From: Echinicola salinicaeni | GTDB lineage: Bacteria; Bacteroidota; Bacteroidia; Cytophagales; Cyclobacteriaceae | Assembly: GCF_014280965.1 (NCBI RefSeq) | Contig: NZ_JACODZ010000007.1 | Span: forward strand, 310,001 to 374,000 | Direction of reading: 5' to 3' | DNA: 64,000 nt | Shown here: one piece after another, positions 35,407-44,795 of the stretch | How positions within the stretch are numbered: the stretch's first letter is position 1 | How the letters are laid out: every line of letters starts with the position of its first letter | The notes under the pieces: model-generated | Seen by the model: only the letters and a program-made list of their open reading frames with translations | What the model was told of the DNA's origin: nothing | Database searches by the model: none | Translations under genes and position numbers: made by a program

Positions 35407-36134
35407 GGTTTTCCCTGTTTTTCATCACCTTGTTTACGCTCCAGAGTTTTGGACAAGGATCTTCTTTTAGACCTTTGAACAAATCTGGGCAAGATGGGCA
35501 GTTCATGACCTATGGCTTCTTCTTGGCGGGGCACACTTCGTCGCTCCGTCTTAAATACAGTGATGCCTATATGGACCCCAACCAAAGTCAATTTGGGCAG
35601 ATTCAAAGTATCATGCCTATTTTCTCTCCAGGCTTTTCCTTGGGTTTTCTATTAAAACTCAGGCTTCATGACCAGCTCAACTTTTTGGCAACTCCCAAAG
35701 TAGGCTTCTACGAATACCACACAGACATCAACTACCTAGAAGATGATGAATTCCAGCAGTCTGGCCTAGGAATTAGAACAGAAACATTGGTTTCAGAGGC
35801 CACTATGATCGAACTCCCACTATTATTGAAATATAAATCCCAAAGGTTCAATAATACCAGAATGTTCTTTACAGGAGGTGTTAATCCCATGTTCAGAACA
35901 AAATCCCAAGATGAAGCCAACGCAGACCCACTGGTCATCAATGGGCAGGATATTGCCATTGAAATGGGAATGGGCTTTGATTTTTATTTTAAGTTTTTCA
36001 AATTCTCTCCTGAGATCAGGTTCTCACATGGCCTCACCAATATTTATGAAGCAGAGGAAACCAATCCTGAATTTGCAGGTGCCATAGAGGAGCTAAAAAG
36101 AAAATCCATCACCATCTATCTTAACTTCCAATAG
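35355..36134 (+). CDS. porT: PorT-family outer-membrane protein
   Basis: 259 residues. Signal peptide (GFSLFFITLFTLQSFGQG) after a basic N-terminus of about 16 residues; the first ATG lies 52 bases inside ubiE. The body is strand-rich (LGFLLKLRLHDQLNFLATPKVGF, LPLLLKYKSQRF, IAIEMGMGFDFYFKFFKFSPEIRFSHGLTNIY) and ends in YLNFQ, with a terminal aromatic-type barrel strand. PorT is an outer-membrane protein needed for type IX secretion and gliding in Bacteroidota, and its gene usually follows ubiE, which supports the call. Other T9SS genes are not in the window. Confidence 0.85.
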   Translation: MQTAYIRHQLNLHWRKIGFSLFFITLFTLQSFGQGSSFRPLNKSGQDGQFMTYGFFLAGHTSSLRLKYSDAYMDPNQSQFGQIQSIMPIFSPGFSLGFLLKLRLHDQLNFLATPKVGFYEYHTDINYLEDDEFQQSGLGIRTETLVSEATMIELPLLLKYKSQRFNNTRMFFTGGVNPMFRTKSQDEANADPLVINGQDIAIEMGMGFDFYFKFFKFSPEIRFSHGLTNIYEAEETNPEFAGAIEELKRKSITIYLNFQ

Positions 36135-36235
36135 ACCAAGCAACTAGATCAAAATAAACTTGATTTATTATCAGAAATTCATGCTTGATTTGTATATTGA
36201 TAAGGAACATTGTTTACACTTAAACCTACTTGATC

Positions 36236-36550
36236 ATGACTACAAAAGAAAAGTCCTCATTTGAGGAAGTCGAAAATCTATTGCAGGAGATTGGCCACAA
36301 AATCGAGGAGCTTATAACCAAAGGAGCTGAAGTAAGTGGAGAAGCAAAGGTTGAAGTAGAAAAAAAGGTCAAAGAGCTTAAAAAAGACAAAGCTTCCCTT
36401 GAAAAAGAATTCAATAATCGAAGACAAGAGCTAGAAGAAAAATACGCCTCACAAAAAAAGACCATACAACCCATGCTGGAAAAATCAAAAGAGCATTTCA
36501 AAGCGGGATTAAAGGAACTTTCCACGGCCATTAAGACCCTTTTTGATTGA
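36236..36550 (+). CDS. Small coiled-coil protein of unknown function
   Basis: 104 residues from ATG at 36236; a TTG two codons earlier is less likely. Nearly all Lys/Glu-rich heptads: FEEVENLLQEIGHKIEELITKG, KVEVEKKVKELKKDKASLEKEF, ELEEKYASQKKTIQPMLEKSKEHF. No signal or Cys. It resembles small stress-associated helical proteins of Bacteroidota, but I cannot assign a function. It stands between porT and an ABC-F gene on the same strand, with gaps of about 100 bases each side. Confidence 0.7.
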   Translation: MTTKEKSSFEEVENLLQEIGHKIEELITKGAEVSGEAKVEVEKKVKELKKDKASLEKEFNNRRQELEEKYASQKKTIQPMLEKSKEHFKAGLKELSTAIKTLFD

Positions 36551-36652
36551 TAACAGGCATTAATATTGCAATAAACCAAGCAATATCATTAGCTACTATT
36601 TATTGTAACGGTCGAAATACGGTTAGTGGCTATTTTTTATTTAATTTTGGAC

Positions 36653-38551
36653 ATGAATTACTTGTCAGTAGAAAATCTCTCCAAGGCTTATGGAGATAAG
36701 CCTCTTTTCAATAATATATCATTCGGAATAGACCAAGGTCAAAAGGTCGCTTTGGTTGGCATCAATGGGGCTGGGAAATCCACATTGATGAAAATAATAA
36801 TGAGTCTTGAAGTGGCTGATGAAGGTGAAATAGCCATTAATCAACAGGTAAAGCTAGCTTACGTTCATCAGAACCCAGTATTTGATGCCAACCTCAGCAT
36901 TTACCAGACTGTATTCTCCGATTCTTCCAATGAAACCCTTCAAGTGATGGAAGCCTATCAAAAGGCAATGATCAATGCACAGGCCGGCAAGGACAACGCA
37001 GATGAGCTCAACGGCTTGATGGAAAAAATGGATGCTTTGCAAGCCTGGGATTATGAATACCAAGTCAAAGAAGTATTAGGCAAATTAGGCCTACATGACA
37101 CAGCCCTACCTGTTGGTAATCTTTCTGGTGGACAAAGAAAAAGGGTAGCCCTTGCTAAAGCCATTTTGGAAAAGCCAGATCTCCTATTATTGGATGAACC
37201 CACCAACCACTTAGATTTAGCCACCATCGAATGGCTTGAGGATTACTTGGCCAAAGCTAACCTTTCCATATTTATGGTTACCCACGACCGGTACTTCCTA
37301 GAAAAAGTCACCAATGAAATACTTGAGCTAGACGCAGGTAAAATCTTTCGATACACAGGAAATTACAGCTATTTCCTGGACAAAAAAGCCGAAAGAAGAG
37401 AAATAGAGGCCACTGAACAGGAAAAGGCAAAAAGTCTTTATAAAAAAGAACTTGACTGGATAAGAAGGCAACCCAAGGCTAGGGGAACAAAAGCCAAATA
37501 CCGTATAGATGCCTTCGAGGAGACAAAAGAAAAGGCTTTTCAAAAGAAAGAAGAAAGAGAAATCGAACTTCAAGTATCTTCTCAAAGGTTGGGGAGTAAA
37601 ATCATCGAAATCGAAAAGCTTTCCAAAAGCTACGATGGACAAAAATTTATTGATAATTTCTCCTATACCTTCAAAAAAGGTGATAAGATAGGAATTGTAG
37701 GACCGAACGGAGCTGGAAAAACAACTTTTCTAAACCTGATCACCGGAATGCTTCAGCCAGATGCCGGCAATATTGAGATAGGCCAAACCACCGCATTTGG
37801 ATACTATAGACAGGAAGAAAGTTCTTTTGATGAAGAAAAAAGACTCTTGGACATTGTCAAGGAAGTAGCCGAGGTAGTGACATTGGCAGGAGGAAGTACC
37901 ATTACCGCTTCCCAATTTTTGAACAAATTTGGTTTTCCTCCAAAGCAACAGCACACGCCCATAGCAAAACTAAGCGGAGGGGAAAGACGCCGTTTGCAAC
38001 TACTAATGGTACTCATTAAAAACCCTAACTTCCTTATTCTCGATGAGCCTACCAATGACTTGGATATCATGACCCTAAATACCTTGGAGGAATTTCTCGA
38101 TGGATTCCCAGGATGTTTGATCATCGTTTCCCACGACAGGTATTTTATGGATAGGTTAGTGGACCATTTGTTTGTTTTCCAAGGGCAGGGCAAAATAAAA
38201 GACTTCCCTGGAAATTACACTGACCTCAGGGAATGGGAAAAAGAGCAAGAAGCCATTAACGCCGCAAAAAAGCAGGAAGAAAAAGAAAAGGCCACACAAA
38301 AACCTAAGGAAGTAAAGAGTAATAGCCAAAAGGCTTCCTATAAACAAAAGCAGGAATTCAAAAAGGTGCAGGAAAAAATCTCCAGCCTTGAAGACAAAAA
38401 GTCAAGCTTGGTGGAAAAAATCAACCAAGGCACTGAAGACCATGAGGAACTTATGGAATGGTCCAATACGATTCAGGCAATTACTGAAGAATTGGAAGAT
38501 TTGGAATTCAGGTGGCTTGAACTAAGTGAATTGGATGACATTATGGACTAA
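36653..38551 (+). CDS. ABC-F family ATPase (Uup-like)
   Basis: 632 residues from ATG at 36653; upstream GTG-started residues lack family similarity. Two ABC domains without membrane parts: Walker A LVGINGAGKSTLM, signature NLSGGQRKRVALA, Walker B LLLLDEPTNHLDL; then the second IVGPNGAGKTTFLN, KLSGGERRRLQLL, LILDEPTNDLDIM. The interdomain linker is charged, and the C-terminal tail (about 545-632) is a coiled coil (KQKQEFKKVQEKISSLEDKKSSLVEKI), as in Uup. Such proteins act on ribosomes or on DNA-linked processes. The next gene starts 1 base after its stop. Confidence 0.94.
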   Translation: MNYLSVENLSKAYGDKPLFNNISFGIDQGQKVALVGINGAGKSTLMKIIMSLEVADEGEIAINQQVKLAYVHQNPVFDANLSIYQTVFSDSSNETLQVMEAYQKAMINAQAGKDNADELNGLMEKMDALQAWDYEYQVKEVLGKLGLHDTALPVGNLSGGQRKRVALAKAILEKPDLLLLDEPTNHLDLATIEWLEDYLAKANLSIFMVTHDRYFLEKVTNEILELDAGKIFRYTGNYSYFLDKKAERREIEATEQEKAKSLYKKELDWIRRQPKARGTKAKYRIDAFEETKEKAFQKKEEREIELQVSSQRLGSKIIEIEKLSKSYDGQKFIDNFSYTFKKGDKIGIVGPNGAGKTTFLNLITGMLQPDAGNIEIGQTTAFGYYRQEESSFDEEKRLLDIVKEVAEVVTLAGGSTITASQFLNKFGFPPKQQHTPIAKLSGGERRRLQLLMVLIKNPNFLILDEPTNDLDIMTLNTLEEFLDGFPGCLIIVSHDRYFMDRLVDHLFVFQGQGKIKDFPGNYTDLREWEKEQEAINAAKKQEEKEKATQKPKEVKSNSQKASYKQKQEFKKVQEKISSLEDKKSSLVEKINQGTEDHEELMEWSNTIQAITEELEDLEFRWLELSELDDIMD

Positions 38552-38552
38552 T

Positions 38553-39584
38553 ATGAAAGAAACTGATTTTCTAATCATTGGAGCAGGACAAAGTGGGTTA
38601 TCTGCTGCCCGGCACCTACAAAAAGCGGGCAAAGATTTTATCATCCTAGAAAAACATCAGGAAGTTGGTGATAAATGGAGGCAAAGGTTTGATTCAATGA
38701 AACTCTTCACTCCAGCGGCTTTTTGTAATCTTCCAGATCTACCCATGGCCTTGTCGCCTACAAGCTTGCCCAATAAAAATCAGGTTGCGGATTATTTTTC
38801 CAGATACGCCGCACATTTTGACTTTCCCCTGCATCCTAAAAATGAAGTAACTGAAATCATCAAAGAAGGAGAGCGGTTCCTAGTCGAATCTACCTTTGAA
38901 AAGATCGTCGCTAAAAACATCATCATTAGTAATGGCTGCCTACAAAAAAACCATATTCCACAATGGGCCAACTCCCTAGGCATACCCTTCATTCATAGCA
39001 ATCAATACAGAAGTCCTTTATCTATAAAAGGCAAAAAAGTCTTGGTAGTCGGCTCTGGTAATACTGCCGCGCAGATTATAGCAGAATTGACAGCCTATTT
39101 TGAGGTACATTGGTCCACAAATGAAAAGCCCAAATTCAAATCACTTAAATCATTTGGTAAAAACAAATTCTTCTGGGACAAGAAATTCAATCGACTAGAA
39201 AAACCACTAAAAGAGAAAAAAAGGAACAAAACAGCACCTATTTACAATTTCAACGATATACGCAAAAAAATCAAAAAGGCTAAATTTCACCCTGCAGTAG
39301 ACAAAGCAGAAGGGAATAAAATAACTTTCACCAACCAACTTAACATAGATATTGACTTTGTACTTTTTGCAACCGGAGATGAAGCCTATTTTGACCTTAT
39401 CAATATTGATGGATTCGAAAATAACCTGGAAGAATTAAGGGAAAACCAAGGGATTTCTAAAATCGAAGGACTTTATCTTCTGGGGATTCCACATCAAAGA
39501 TCAAGAACTTCCCATTTAATTTATGGATCAGCCAAGGATGCTGAGTTTATCGTTTCAAAGTCACTTTCTACACAAAAAAATTAA
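38553..39584 (+). CDS. Flavin-containing monooxygenase-like FAD/NADPH oxidoreductase
   Basis: 343 residues from ATG at 38553, one base after the ABC-F stop. FAD loop: FLIIGAGQSGLSAARHL; then GDKWRQRFDSMKLFTPA; NADPH loop: VLVVGSGNTAAQIIAEL; late FATGDEAYF. This matches the CzcO/YpeA-like flavoprotein group in the FMO superfamily. The substrate is unknown. The stop codon overlaps the stop of the convergent TonB-dependent receptor gene by 3 bases, and no terminator lies between them. Confidence 0.88.
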   Translation: MKETDFLIIGAGQSGLSAARHLQKAGKDFIILEKHQEVGDKWRQRFDSMKLFTPAAFCNLPDLPMALSPTSLPNKNQVADYFSRYAAHFDFPLHPKNEVTEIIKEGERFLVESTFEKIVAKNIIISNGCLQKNHIPQWANSLGIPFIHSNQYRSPLSIKGKKVLVVGSGNTAAQIIAELTAYFEVHWSTNEKPKFKSLKSFGKNKFFWDKKFNRLEKPLKEKKRNKTAPIYNFNDIRKKIKKAKFHPAVDKAEGNKITFTNQLNIDIDFVLFATGDEAYFDLINIDGFENNLEELRENQGISKIEGLYLLGIPHQRSRTSHLIYGSAKDAEFIVSKSLSTQKN

Positions 39585-42013
39585 AATTCACTGTCTTCAT
39601 CTCCGCCTCCATGTCGGTCTCTTCCATTTCTTTTCTCTTTAAACCCTCCAAACTTATAATTTAAGGACAAGGTCACTATTCTGGTTTCTCTATTATAAAC
39701 CCGGTCCTGTGAGAAACTTGGACCACTGGTTTTTATCTTAAATACTCTGGTATTGAAAATATCACTGAAGTTCAAGCTGATCGTACCTTTCTTTTTAAGT
39801 ACATCTCTCCTAAAACCAATATTCATTCCCCAATAAGGCAATAACTCCCCTTGGAGCAAAACAATTGGGCCTCGGTAATTTCCTTGAATCTGAACATTGG
39901 CCACTTTGGGAATGATAATATTTGACAATAAGCTGATGGTCCAGCTAAAGTTGGAATTATTAGCTCCATTCTCAAGATTATCTCCACTGATGGTACTGTA
40001 AAAAAGGTTGCCAGTAAAGATAGCATCCACCCAATTACCAAACTGAAACTGGTTGATCAGTTCCAAGCCTGTGCTGCTTCTATCATTTATATTCTCCCTG
40101 GTTTGGATAGTAATATTATCTTCATTAATTCTTGTGATTCTACTGATTATATCCGTGGAATAACGGTGATAAATTGTCGCATTAAGCAACCACCTTTCCC
40201 AGCCTTTCATATAACCAAATTCATAACTATTGGTATATTCCGGATTCAAATAGGGATTTCCTGTCCTCACATTTAAAAGATCAGAAACATAATACAAAGG
40301 TGCCAGATGCCAAATTCCGGGTCTAGAGATCCTTCGGCTGAAATTAGCGGTAAACTCTTCCTCTTCCTGAAAAGTATAACTTAGATATATACTGGGAAAA
40401 AGATTAAAATAATCATTCATCACCTCTAAATCCTTTCTCTCTTGTACACCAAGGGTTCTGGTTGCCTCCCCTCTTATACCAAGCTGATAACCAAAATCCC
40501 CCAGTTTATTTCTATAAATAAAATAAGCCGCATAGACATCCTCATTAAAAGTAAATTCATCACTCACGGTATCATTTCTTACCAGTTCAAAATCAGTATT
40601 TATATCTCCCTGAAAAAATTCCTGTCCCCTATCCCAAGTACCAAAAGTTCCTTTCAGTCCCGCTTCAATTTTTGAAGATTTACCTAAGGGCTTTTCATAG
40701 TCTATTTGGGCAATATAAAGCTCACTGGCCCTAGTACGATCATTAAGTTGTTTTATCCACTTATTTGGTACCTCCTGCATAGTTTCATCATAATAGGACT
40801 GCTCATAAGTATCCACCTGACTACGGCTATCCTGAGCATAGGAGAAACTCGCATAAAGCTTTTGTCCCACAGTATCTATTTCCCAATTATAAGTCAACCC
40901 AGTCTCATAGTTATCCCCTTCCTCATCCTCCATAGCAGCCCGAACAGATAAACTATCCAATCCTCCTGCAGAATTGACACTTCTTTGATTGAGCGTTTCA
41001 TCCTCCACTTCTTCATTAATATTACCTTGGGCATAAAACCCCAACACCTGTGTAGGCGTCATATTCCAATCAAAGCCACCCCGCACCAAATGAGATTTCT
41101 CTACCTCCTCATTATAAGCATCTTGATCAAGTAATGGAGAGGCGTTTAGTAAATCATTATACCTTTTCCCATCACTTTTTCGAAACCGCCTCCTATTTTG
41201 ATAATTATAGGTTGTAAAAAAATTGATTTTCTCGGCTCCATAATTTAGGATTAACCCTCCCGCATACTTATCCCTATTGCCCACAGATGCATTTACCTGC
41301 CCATTCAATCCCTGAAAACTATTTTTCTTTAGAATAATATTGATAATCCCTCCCACACCAGCTGCATCATATCTAGAAGAGGGGTTGGTAATCAATTCGA
41401 CTTCCTTTATGCTATTAGCGGGAAATTGGGAAAGTATGTCTTCGGTATTTTCCCCAGATAAATTGGAAGGTCTACCATTGATATAAATCAACACATTTCC
41501 ACTTCCTCTCATGCTAATACTTCCCTCCTCATCTACTTGGATGGAAGGTAAAGTTTCCAAAAGCTCTGAAGCAGTAGCCCCTTCAGCAACAATACTATTT
41601 TCCACATTGTACCGCCGCTTATCGATATCAGATTCAAACATGGAGGTTACCCCCTCCACCAAAACCTCATCCAGGTCCGAGGCCTCTGATTCCAATTTGA
41701 TCACACCAAAATTCAGATTTTTCTTATCTCCAATACTGATGCTTTCATGGTAACTTTTATAACCAATAAAGCCTGCCCTAAAAATATACTCCCCAGACGA
41801 AGCCTCAAATTCAAAATGGCCATTCAAATCGGTCATTCCACCAGTTACTACTGTAGAATCTCCAGGGTTAAGCAAGGCGATATTGGCAAACTCCAATGCT
41901 TTTCCACTTTGCTCATCATGTACTTTGCCTTTGAGTATGGTGGACTGACCAAAAGAAGGGTAATTAATGAATAAAAATCCAGAAATGAATAAAAAGAGAT
42001 AAAGGCTTCTCAT
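39581..42013 (-). CDS. TonB-dependent receptor-like outer-membrane barrel
   Basis: 810 residues. Signal peptide (LYLFLFISGFLFINYPSFGQ), a carboxypeptidase-regulatory-like beta domain (about 25-105: LKGKVHDEQSGKALEFANIALL), a plug (about 130-225: ASELLETLPSIQVDEEGSISMRGSGNVLIYINGRP, then RYDAAGVGGIINIILKK), then a large barrel. This is the single-gene outer-membrane beta-barrel family of Bacteroidota, not a SusC: no SusD follows. The cargo is unknown. The extreme C-terminus (RNGRDRHGGGDEDSEF) is His/Gly/Asp-rich and could bind metal, though that is speculative. Confidence 0.9.
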   Translation of the reverse strand: MRSLYLFLFISGFLFINYPSFGQSTILKGKVHDEQSGKALEFANIALLNPGDSTVVTGGMTDLNGHFEFEASSGEYIFRAGFIGYKSYHESISIGDKKNLNFGVIKLESEASDLDEVLVEGVTSMFESDIDKRRYNVENSIVAEGATASELLETLPSIQVDEEGSISMRGSGNVLIYINGRPSNLSGENTEDILSQFPANSIKEVELITNPSSRYDAAGVGGIINIILKKNSFQGLNGQVNASVGNRDKYAGGLILNYGAEKINFFTTYNYQNRRRFRKSDGKRYNDLLNASPLLDQDAYNEEVEKSHLVRGGFDWNMTPTQVLGFYAQGNINEEVEDETLNQRSVNSAGGLDSLSVRAAMEDEEGDNYETGLTYNWEIDTVGQKLYASFSYAQDSRSQVDTYEQSYYDETMQEVPNKWIKQLNDRTRASELYIAQIDYEKPLGKSSKIEAGLKGTFGTWDRGQEFFQGDINTDFELVRNDTVSDEFTFNEDVYAAYFIYRNKLGDFGYQLGIRGEATRTLGVQERKDLEVMNDYFNLFPSIYLSYTFQEEEEFTANFSRRISRPGIWHLAPLYYVSDLLNVRTGNPYLNPEYTNSYEFGYMKGWERWLLNATIYHRYSTDIISRITRINEDNITIQTRENINDRSSTGLELINQFQFGNWVDAIFTGNLFYSTISGDNLENGANNSNFSWTISLLSNIIIPKVANVQIQGNYRGPIVLLQGELLPYWGMNIGFRRDVLKKKGTISLNFSDIFNTRVFKIKTSGPSFSQDRVYNRETRIVTLSLNYKFGGFKEKRNGRDRHGGGDEDSEF

Positions 42014-42199
42014 GAGTAGCGTTCATTGGTGATGGAAACAAGCTTATATGCTATTCATTCTTCGGGTTAAAGCAAAACCCCCGAGATGCTCCTAAAACAA
42101 CTCCTATTTTACTTTAACTCAATAACTTAAACACTTGTTTCACCATTCATCAAAAAGCACTTACATTATCACCTAGATATCATATACCCCCAAATTTTC

Positions 42200-43063
42200 C
42201 TAAACCCTTTCCAGGGTATGTAAAATTAATCTTTCCATCACCTCACCAGCATCCTCCACAAATTCCTGAGTGATCCTGTTCGCCACAATGGCATTCAGGC
42301 TTAGCATTTTATGACCCAACATACTTCCCATAGCATAATAACCAGCAGTTTCCATTTCAAAATTGGTCAGTTGTAGCCCTTCTATATTTACTTTGGAAAG
42401 TCTTTCTATGATATCCGGAATGGCCGGTTTCAACTTTACTTCTCTGCCCTGTGGCCCAAAAAAACCTGGACAGGTCACTGTATTTCCTTTAATGACCTCT
42501 CCTATCGCCAATCTTTCCAATAAAATATCGGAACCTTTAAAACAGTATGGCATAAAGCTTAACCCAAGATCCTTTTGCACAGCCTCAGCAAAGATTGTTT
42601 CATGAACACCATATTCTGCCGTATAATAATGCATCAAGGTATCCAGTCCTATCCCATATTCTGAAGCCAAAAGTGAACCCACAGGAATAGTATCTCTCAT
42701 GCTTCCTGAGGTACCCACCCTAATTATTTCTAATGATGTATGGTTTGGCTTTACCTGTCTGGTTTGCAAGTCAATATTGACCAGCGCATCCAACTCTGTC
42801 ATAAAAATCTCAATATTGTCTGTCCCCATACCAGTACTCATCACTGTCAGTCTTTTCCCTTTATAAGTACCGGTGTGCGTGACAAATTCTCTTTTGGCCA
42901 CCTTTACCTCTATATGGTCAAAATATTTGGTAATTTTAGCTACCCTTTCTGGATCACCTACCGTAATAACAGTTGAAGCCAGAAATTCTGGCTTCAAATT
43001 GAGATGATAGATACTACCATCTGGATTTATTATAAGTTCCGATGCAGGGATAACCTTAGTCAT
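42200..43063 (-). CDS. Nucleoside phosphorylase (uridine phosphorylase-like)
   Basis: 287 residues of the NP-I family. Seen: TVITVGDPERVAKITKYF (phosphate site), VMSTGMGTDNIEIFMTEL, IIRVGTSGSMRDTIPVGSLLAS, and TNFEMETAGYYAMGSMLGHKML, where the FEMET motif contacts ribose. It probably splits uridine or another nucleoside with phosphate. Its start overlaps the stop of trhO by 8 bases (ATGACTAA), a coupled pair. Both deal with nucleotide chemistry in a broad sense only. Confidence 0.92.
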   Translation of the reverse strand: MTKVIPASELIINPDGSIYHLNLKPEFLASTVITVGDPERVAKITKYFDHIEVKVAKREFVTHTGTYKGKRLTVMSTGMGTDNIEIFMTELDALVNIDLQTRQVKPNHTSLEIIRVGTSGSMRDTIPVGSLLASEYGIGLDTLMHYYTAEYGVHETIFAEAVQKDLGLSFMPYCFKGSDILLERLAIGEVIKGNTVTCPGFFGPQGREVKLKPAIPDIIERLSKVNIEGLQLTNFEMETAGYYAMGSMLGHKMLSLNAIVANRITQEFVEDAGEVMERLILHTLERV

Positions 43064-44039
43064 GAAGAATGGATTTTATCTTAGCCTTATTAGGTTTTCT
43101 TTGCAATCCTTTATAGGGATTATATCCATTGGTGTTTTTTTGGTAATACCCCGTTCCATTGTATTCTCTCTTTTCAGGATGCGCTTTACATTCATCTGAG
43201 CAGGCTCCTTCATACTCCCATCCACATTCCTCACAAATAGGCACATGGATATTACATTCAGGATTGGCACAATTGACCATTCTGTCAGAAGGTGTCCCAC
43301 AGCAATGGCACTTGGAGATCACCTTAGGATTTACCTTATTGACATCTACTGCCAATCGGTTATCAAACACATAACATTTCCCTTCGAAATCTTCTCCTCC
43401 AGCTTCCATGCCATATTTGATAATTCCACCATGCAATTGGTAAACATCCTCAAAGCCTTGATCCAACAAATAAGCACTGGCTTTTTCACATTTGATCCCT
43501 CCAGTACAGTAAGTCAAAACCTTTTTCCCTTTTAAGTGCTCCAGTTCTTTTACCTTTTCAGGAAAATCACGGAAATTATCAATATCAAGGGTCAATGCAT
43601 TCTTGAAGTGCCCCAATTCATGTTCATAGTTTGAACGCACATCCAAGATGACTACATCATCTTGGTCTTTTAATTTCCTGAATTCTTCTGGTTCCAGGTG
43701 CTTACCTGTTTTCTCCAGCGGGTTGATATGCCTTAAGCTAGAATGAACAATTTCAGGTTTAACACGAACATGGATTTTTGCGAAGGCATGACGATCAAAA
43801 TCATCAACCTTAAAATCTGTCTTGGCAAACCTTGGATCAGACTTTACATAGGCCATGTATTTCTCACAGTCCTCTTTAAGGCCCGAGACCGTTCCGTTAA
43901 GTCCCTCTGATGAAATAATGATCCTACCCCTGATATTGTTTTCAATACAAAAGAGATGATGCTCTTCCCTGTATGCCTCAGCATCTTTGATCTCTGCATA
44001 GCAATAATACAGGAGTACACTGTAATTTGAATTTTCCAT
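43056..44039 (-). CDS. trhO: tRNA uridine-34 hydroxylase, rhodanese family
   Basis: 327 residues. An N-terminal domain (VLLYYCYAEIKDAEAYREEHHLFC), a rhodanese domain (about 125-225: VVILDVRSNYEHELGHFKNALTL) with the active Cys in LTYCTGGIKCEKASAYLL, then a Cys-rich tail (CHCCGTPSDRMVNCANPECNIHVPICEECG). This is the TrhO/YceA layout; TrhO hydroxylates U34 of some tRNAs using oxygen. The tail probably binds zinc. It is coupled to the nucleoside phosphorylase gene downstream. Confidence 0.92.
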   Translation of the reverse strand: MENSNYSVLLYYCYAEIKDAEAYREEHHLFCIENNIRGRIIISSEGLNGTVSGLKEDCEKYMAYVKSDPRFAKTDFKVDDFDRHAFAKIHVRVKPEIVHSSLRHINPLEKTGKHLEPEEFRKLKDQDDVVILDVRSNYEHELGHFKNALTLDIDNFRDFPEKVKELEHLKGKKVLTYCTGGIKCEKASAYLLDQGFEDVYQLHGGIIKYGMEAGGEDFEGKCYVFDNRLAVDVNKVNPKVISKCHCCGTPSDRMVNCANPECNIHVPICEECGWEYEGACSDECKAHPEKREYNGTGYYQKNTNGYNPYKGLQRKPNKAKIKSILHD

Positions 44040-44098
44040 AACTTTTGCCCTGATTCCAGCAGGGTGTTCTGGTTTTTATGATAATTAAATATAATATT

Positions 44099-44737
44099 TT
44101 AAGCCTTAATAGGAGCAGCAGGATTACCAAAAACGGTACTTTCTTCTTCTACATCAGCTACTACTACCGATCCAGCACCAATTCTCGCATTTGCGCCGAT
44201 TTTCACTCCAGAAACTACCGTTACTCCTGAACCAATAAAAGCACCTTTTCCTATGCTCACTCCAGAATTAATCACTGCACCAGCACCTATTTGAACAAAG
44301 TCTTCTGCTGTCACCTTATGATCTATAATAGCTCCAGAATGAATGATACAATGACTGCCAAGACTAGTACCTGCTCCAATATTCACCTTTGCATTGATGA
44401 AATTCCCATGTCCAATACTCGCATCGGTGGAAATATATGAAGTTTTATGGATCGCATTGATCGGCTGAACCTTTCTGCGCTCATTCAATAACTTCACCAA
44501 AAACTGTCGGTATTTGTTATCGTCCACAGCCACAAAAGCCTCACACTTTTTGCCGATCAACTTTAGGTAGCCATCATCCTCCGGATCTCCCAATACCGGC
44601 ACCACATTCAACTCTGTACCATGCATTTCTTTATCTTCCTCAAGGAAACCATACACAACTACCTCATTGCTATTAAAAATTTCCAATGCAGGATGTGCGA
44701 TTCCTTTTGCACCTAAAATGATTACCGGTTTTTCCAT
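44099..44737 (-). CDS. NeuD/PglD-type sugar O-acetyltransferase
   Basis: 212 residues from ATG at 44737 (MEKPVIILGAKG). A longer frame overlaps the previous gene but lacks similarity. An N-terminal nucleotide-like domain (VIILGAKGIAHPALEIF, VAVDDNKYRQFLVKLL) is followed by a left-handed beta-helix of hexapeptide repeats (ASIGHGNFINAKVNIGAGTSLGSHCIIHSGAIIDH and on). Such enzymes acetylate sialic acid or amino sugars. No sialic or O-antigen genes are near, so the substrate is open. Confidence 0.85.
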   Translation of the reverse strand: MEKPVIILGAKGIAHPALEIFNSNEVVVYGFLEEDKEMHGTELNVVPVLGDPEDDGYLKLIGKKCEAFVAVDDNKYRQFLVKLLNERRKVQPINAIHKTSYISTDASIGHGNFINAKVNIGAGTSLGSHCIIHSGAIIDHKVTAEDFVQIGAGAVINSGVSIGKGAFIGSGVTVVSGVKIGANARIGAGSVVVADVEEESTVFGNPAAPIKA

Positions 44738-44795
44738 ATCTATTTTTGGTTTAGTCCGCAAAATTACGCCAAAATCCCAAGCTAACCAAAATTCA

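Noticed and set aside
36642-36649. TAATTTTG just before the ABC-F start codon as its promoter
   Set aside because: It would place the transcript start at the ATG itself and no -33 element is present; left as a coincidence.
39581-42013. The single TonB-dependent receptor as a SusC
   Set aside because: It is 810 residues, lacks a SusD partner, and its plug and barrel match the separate outer-membrane beta-barrel family.
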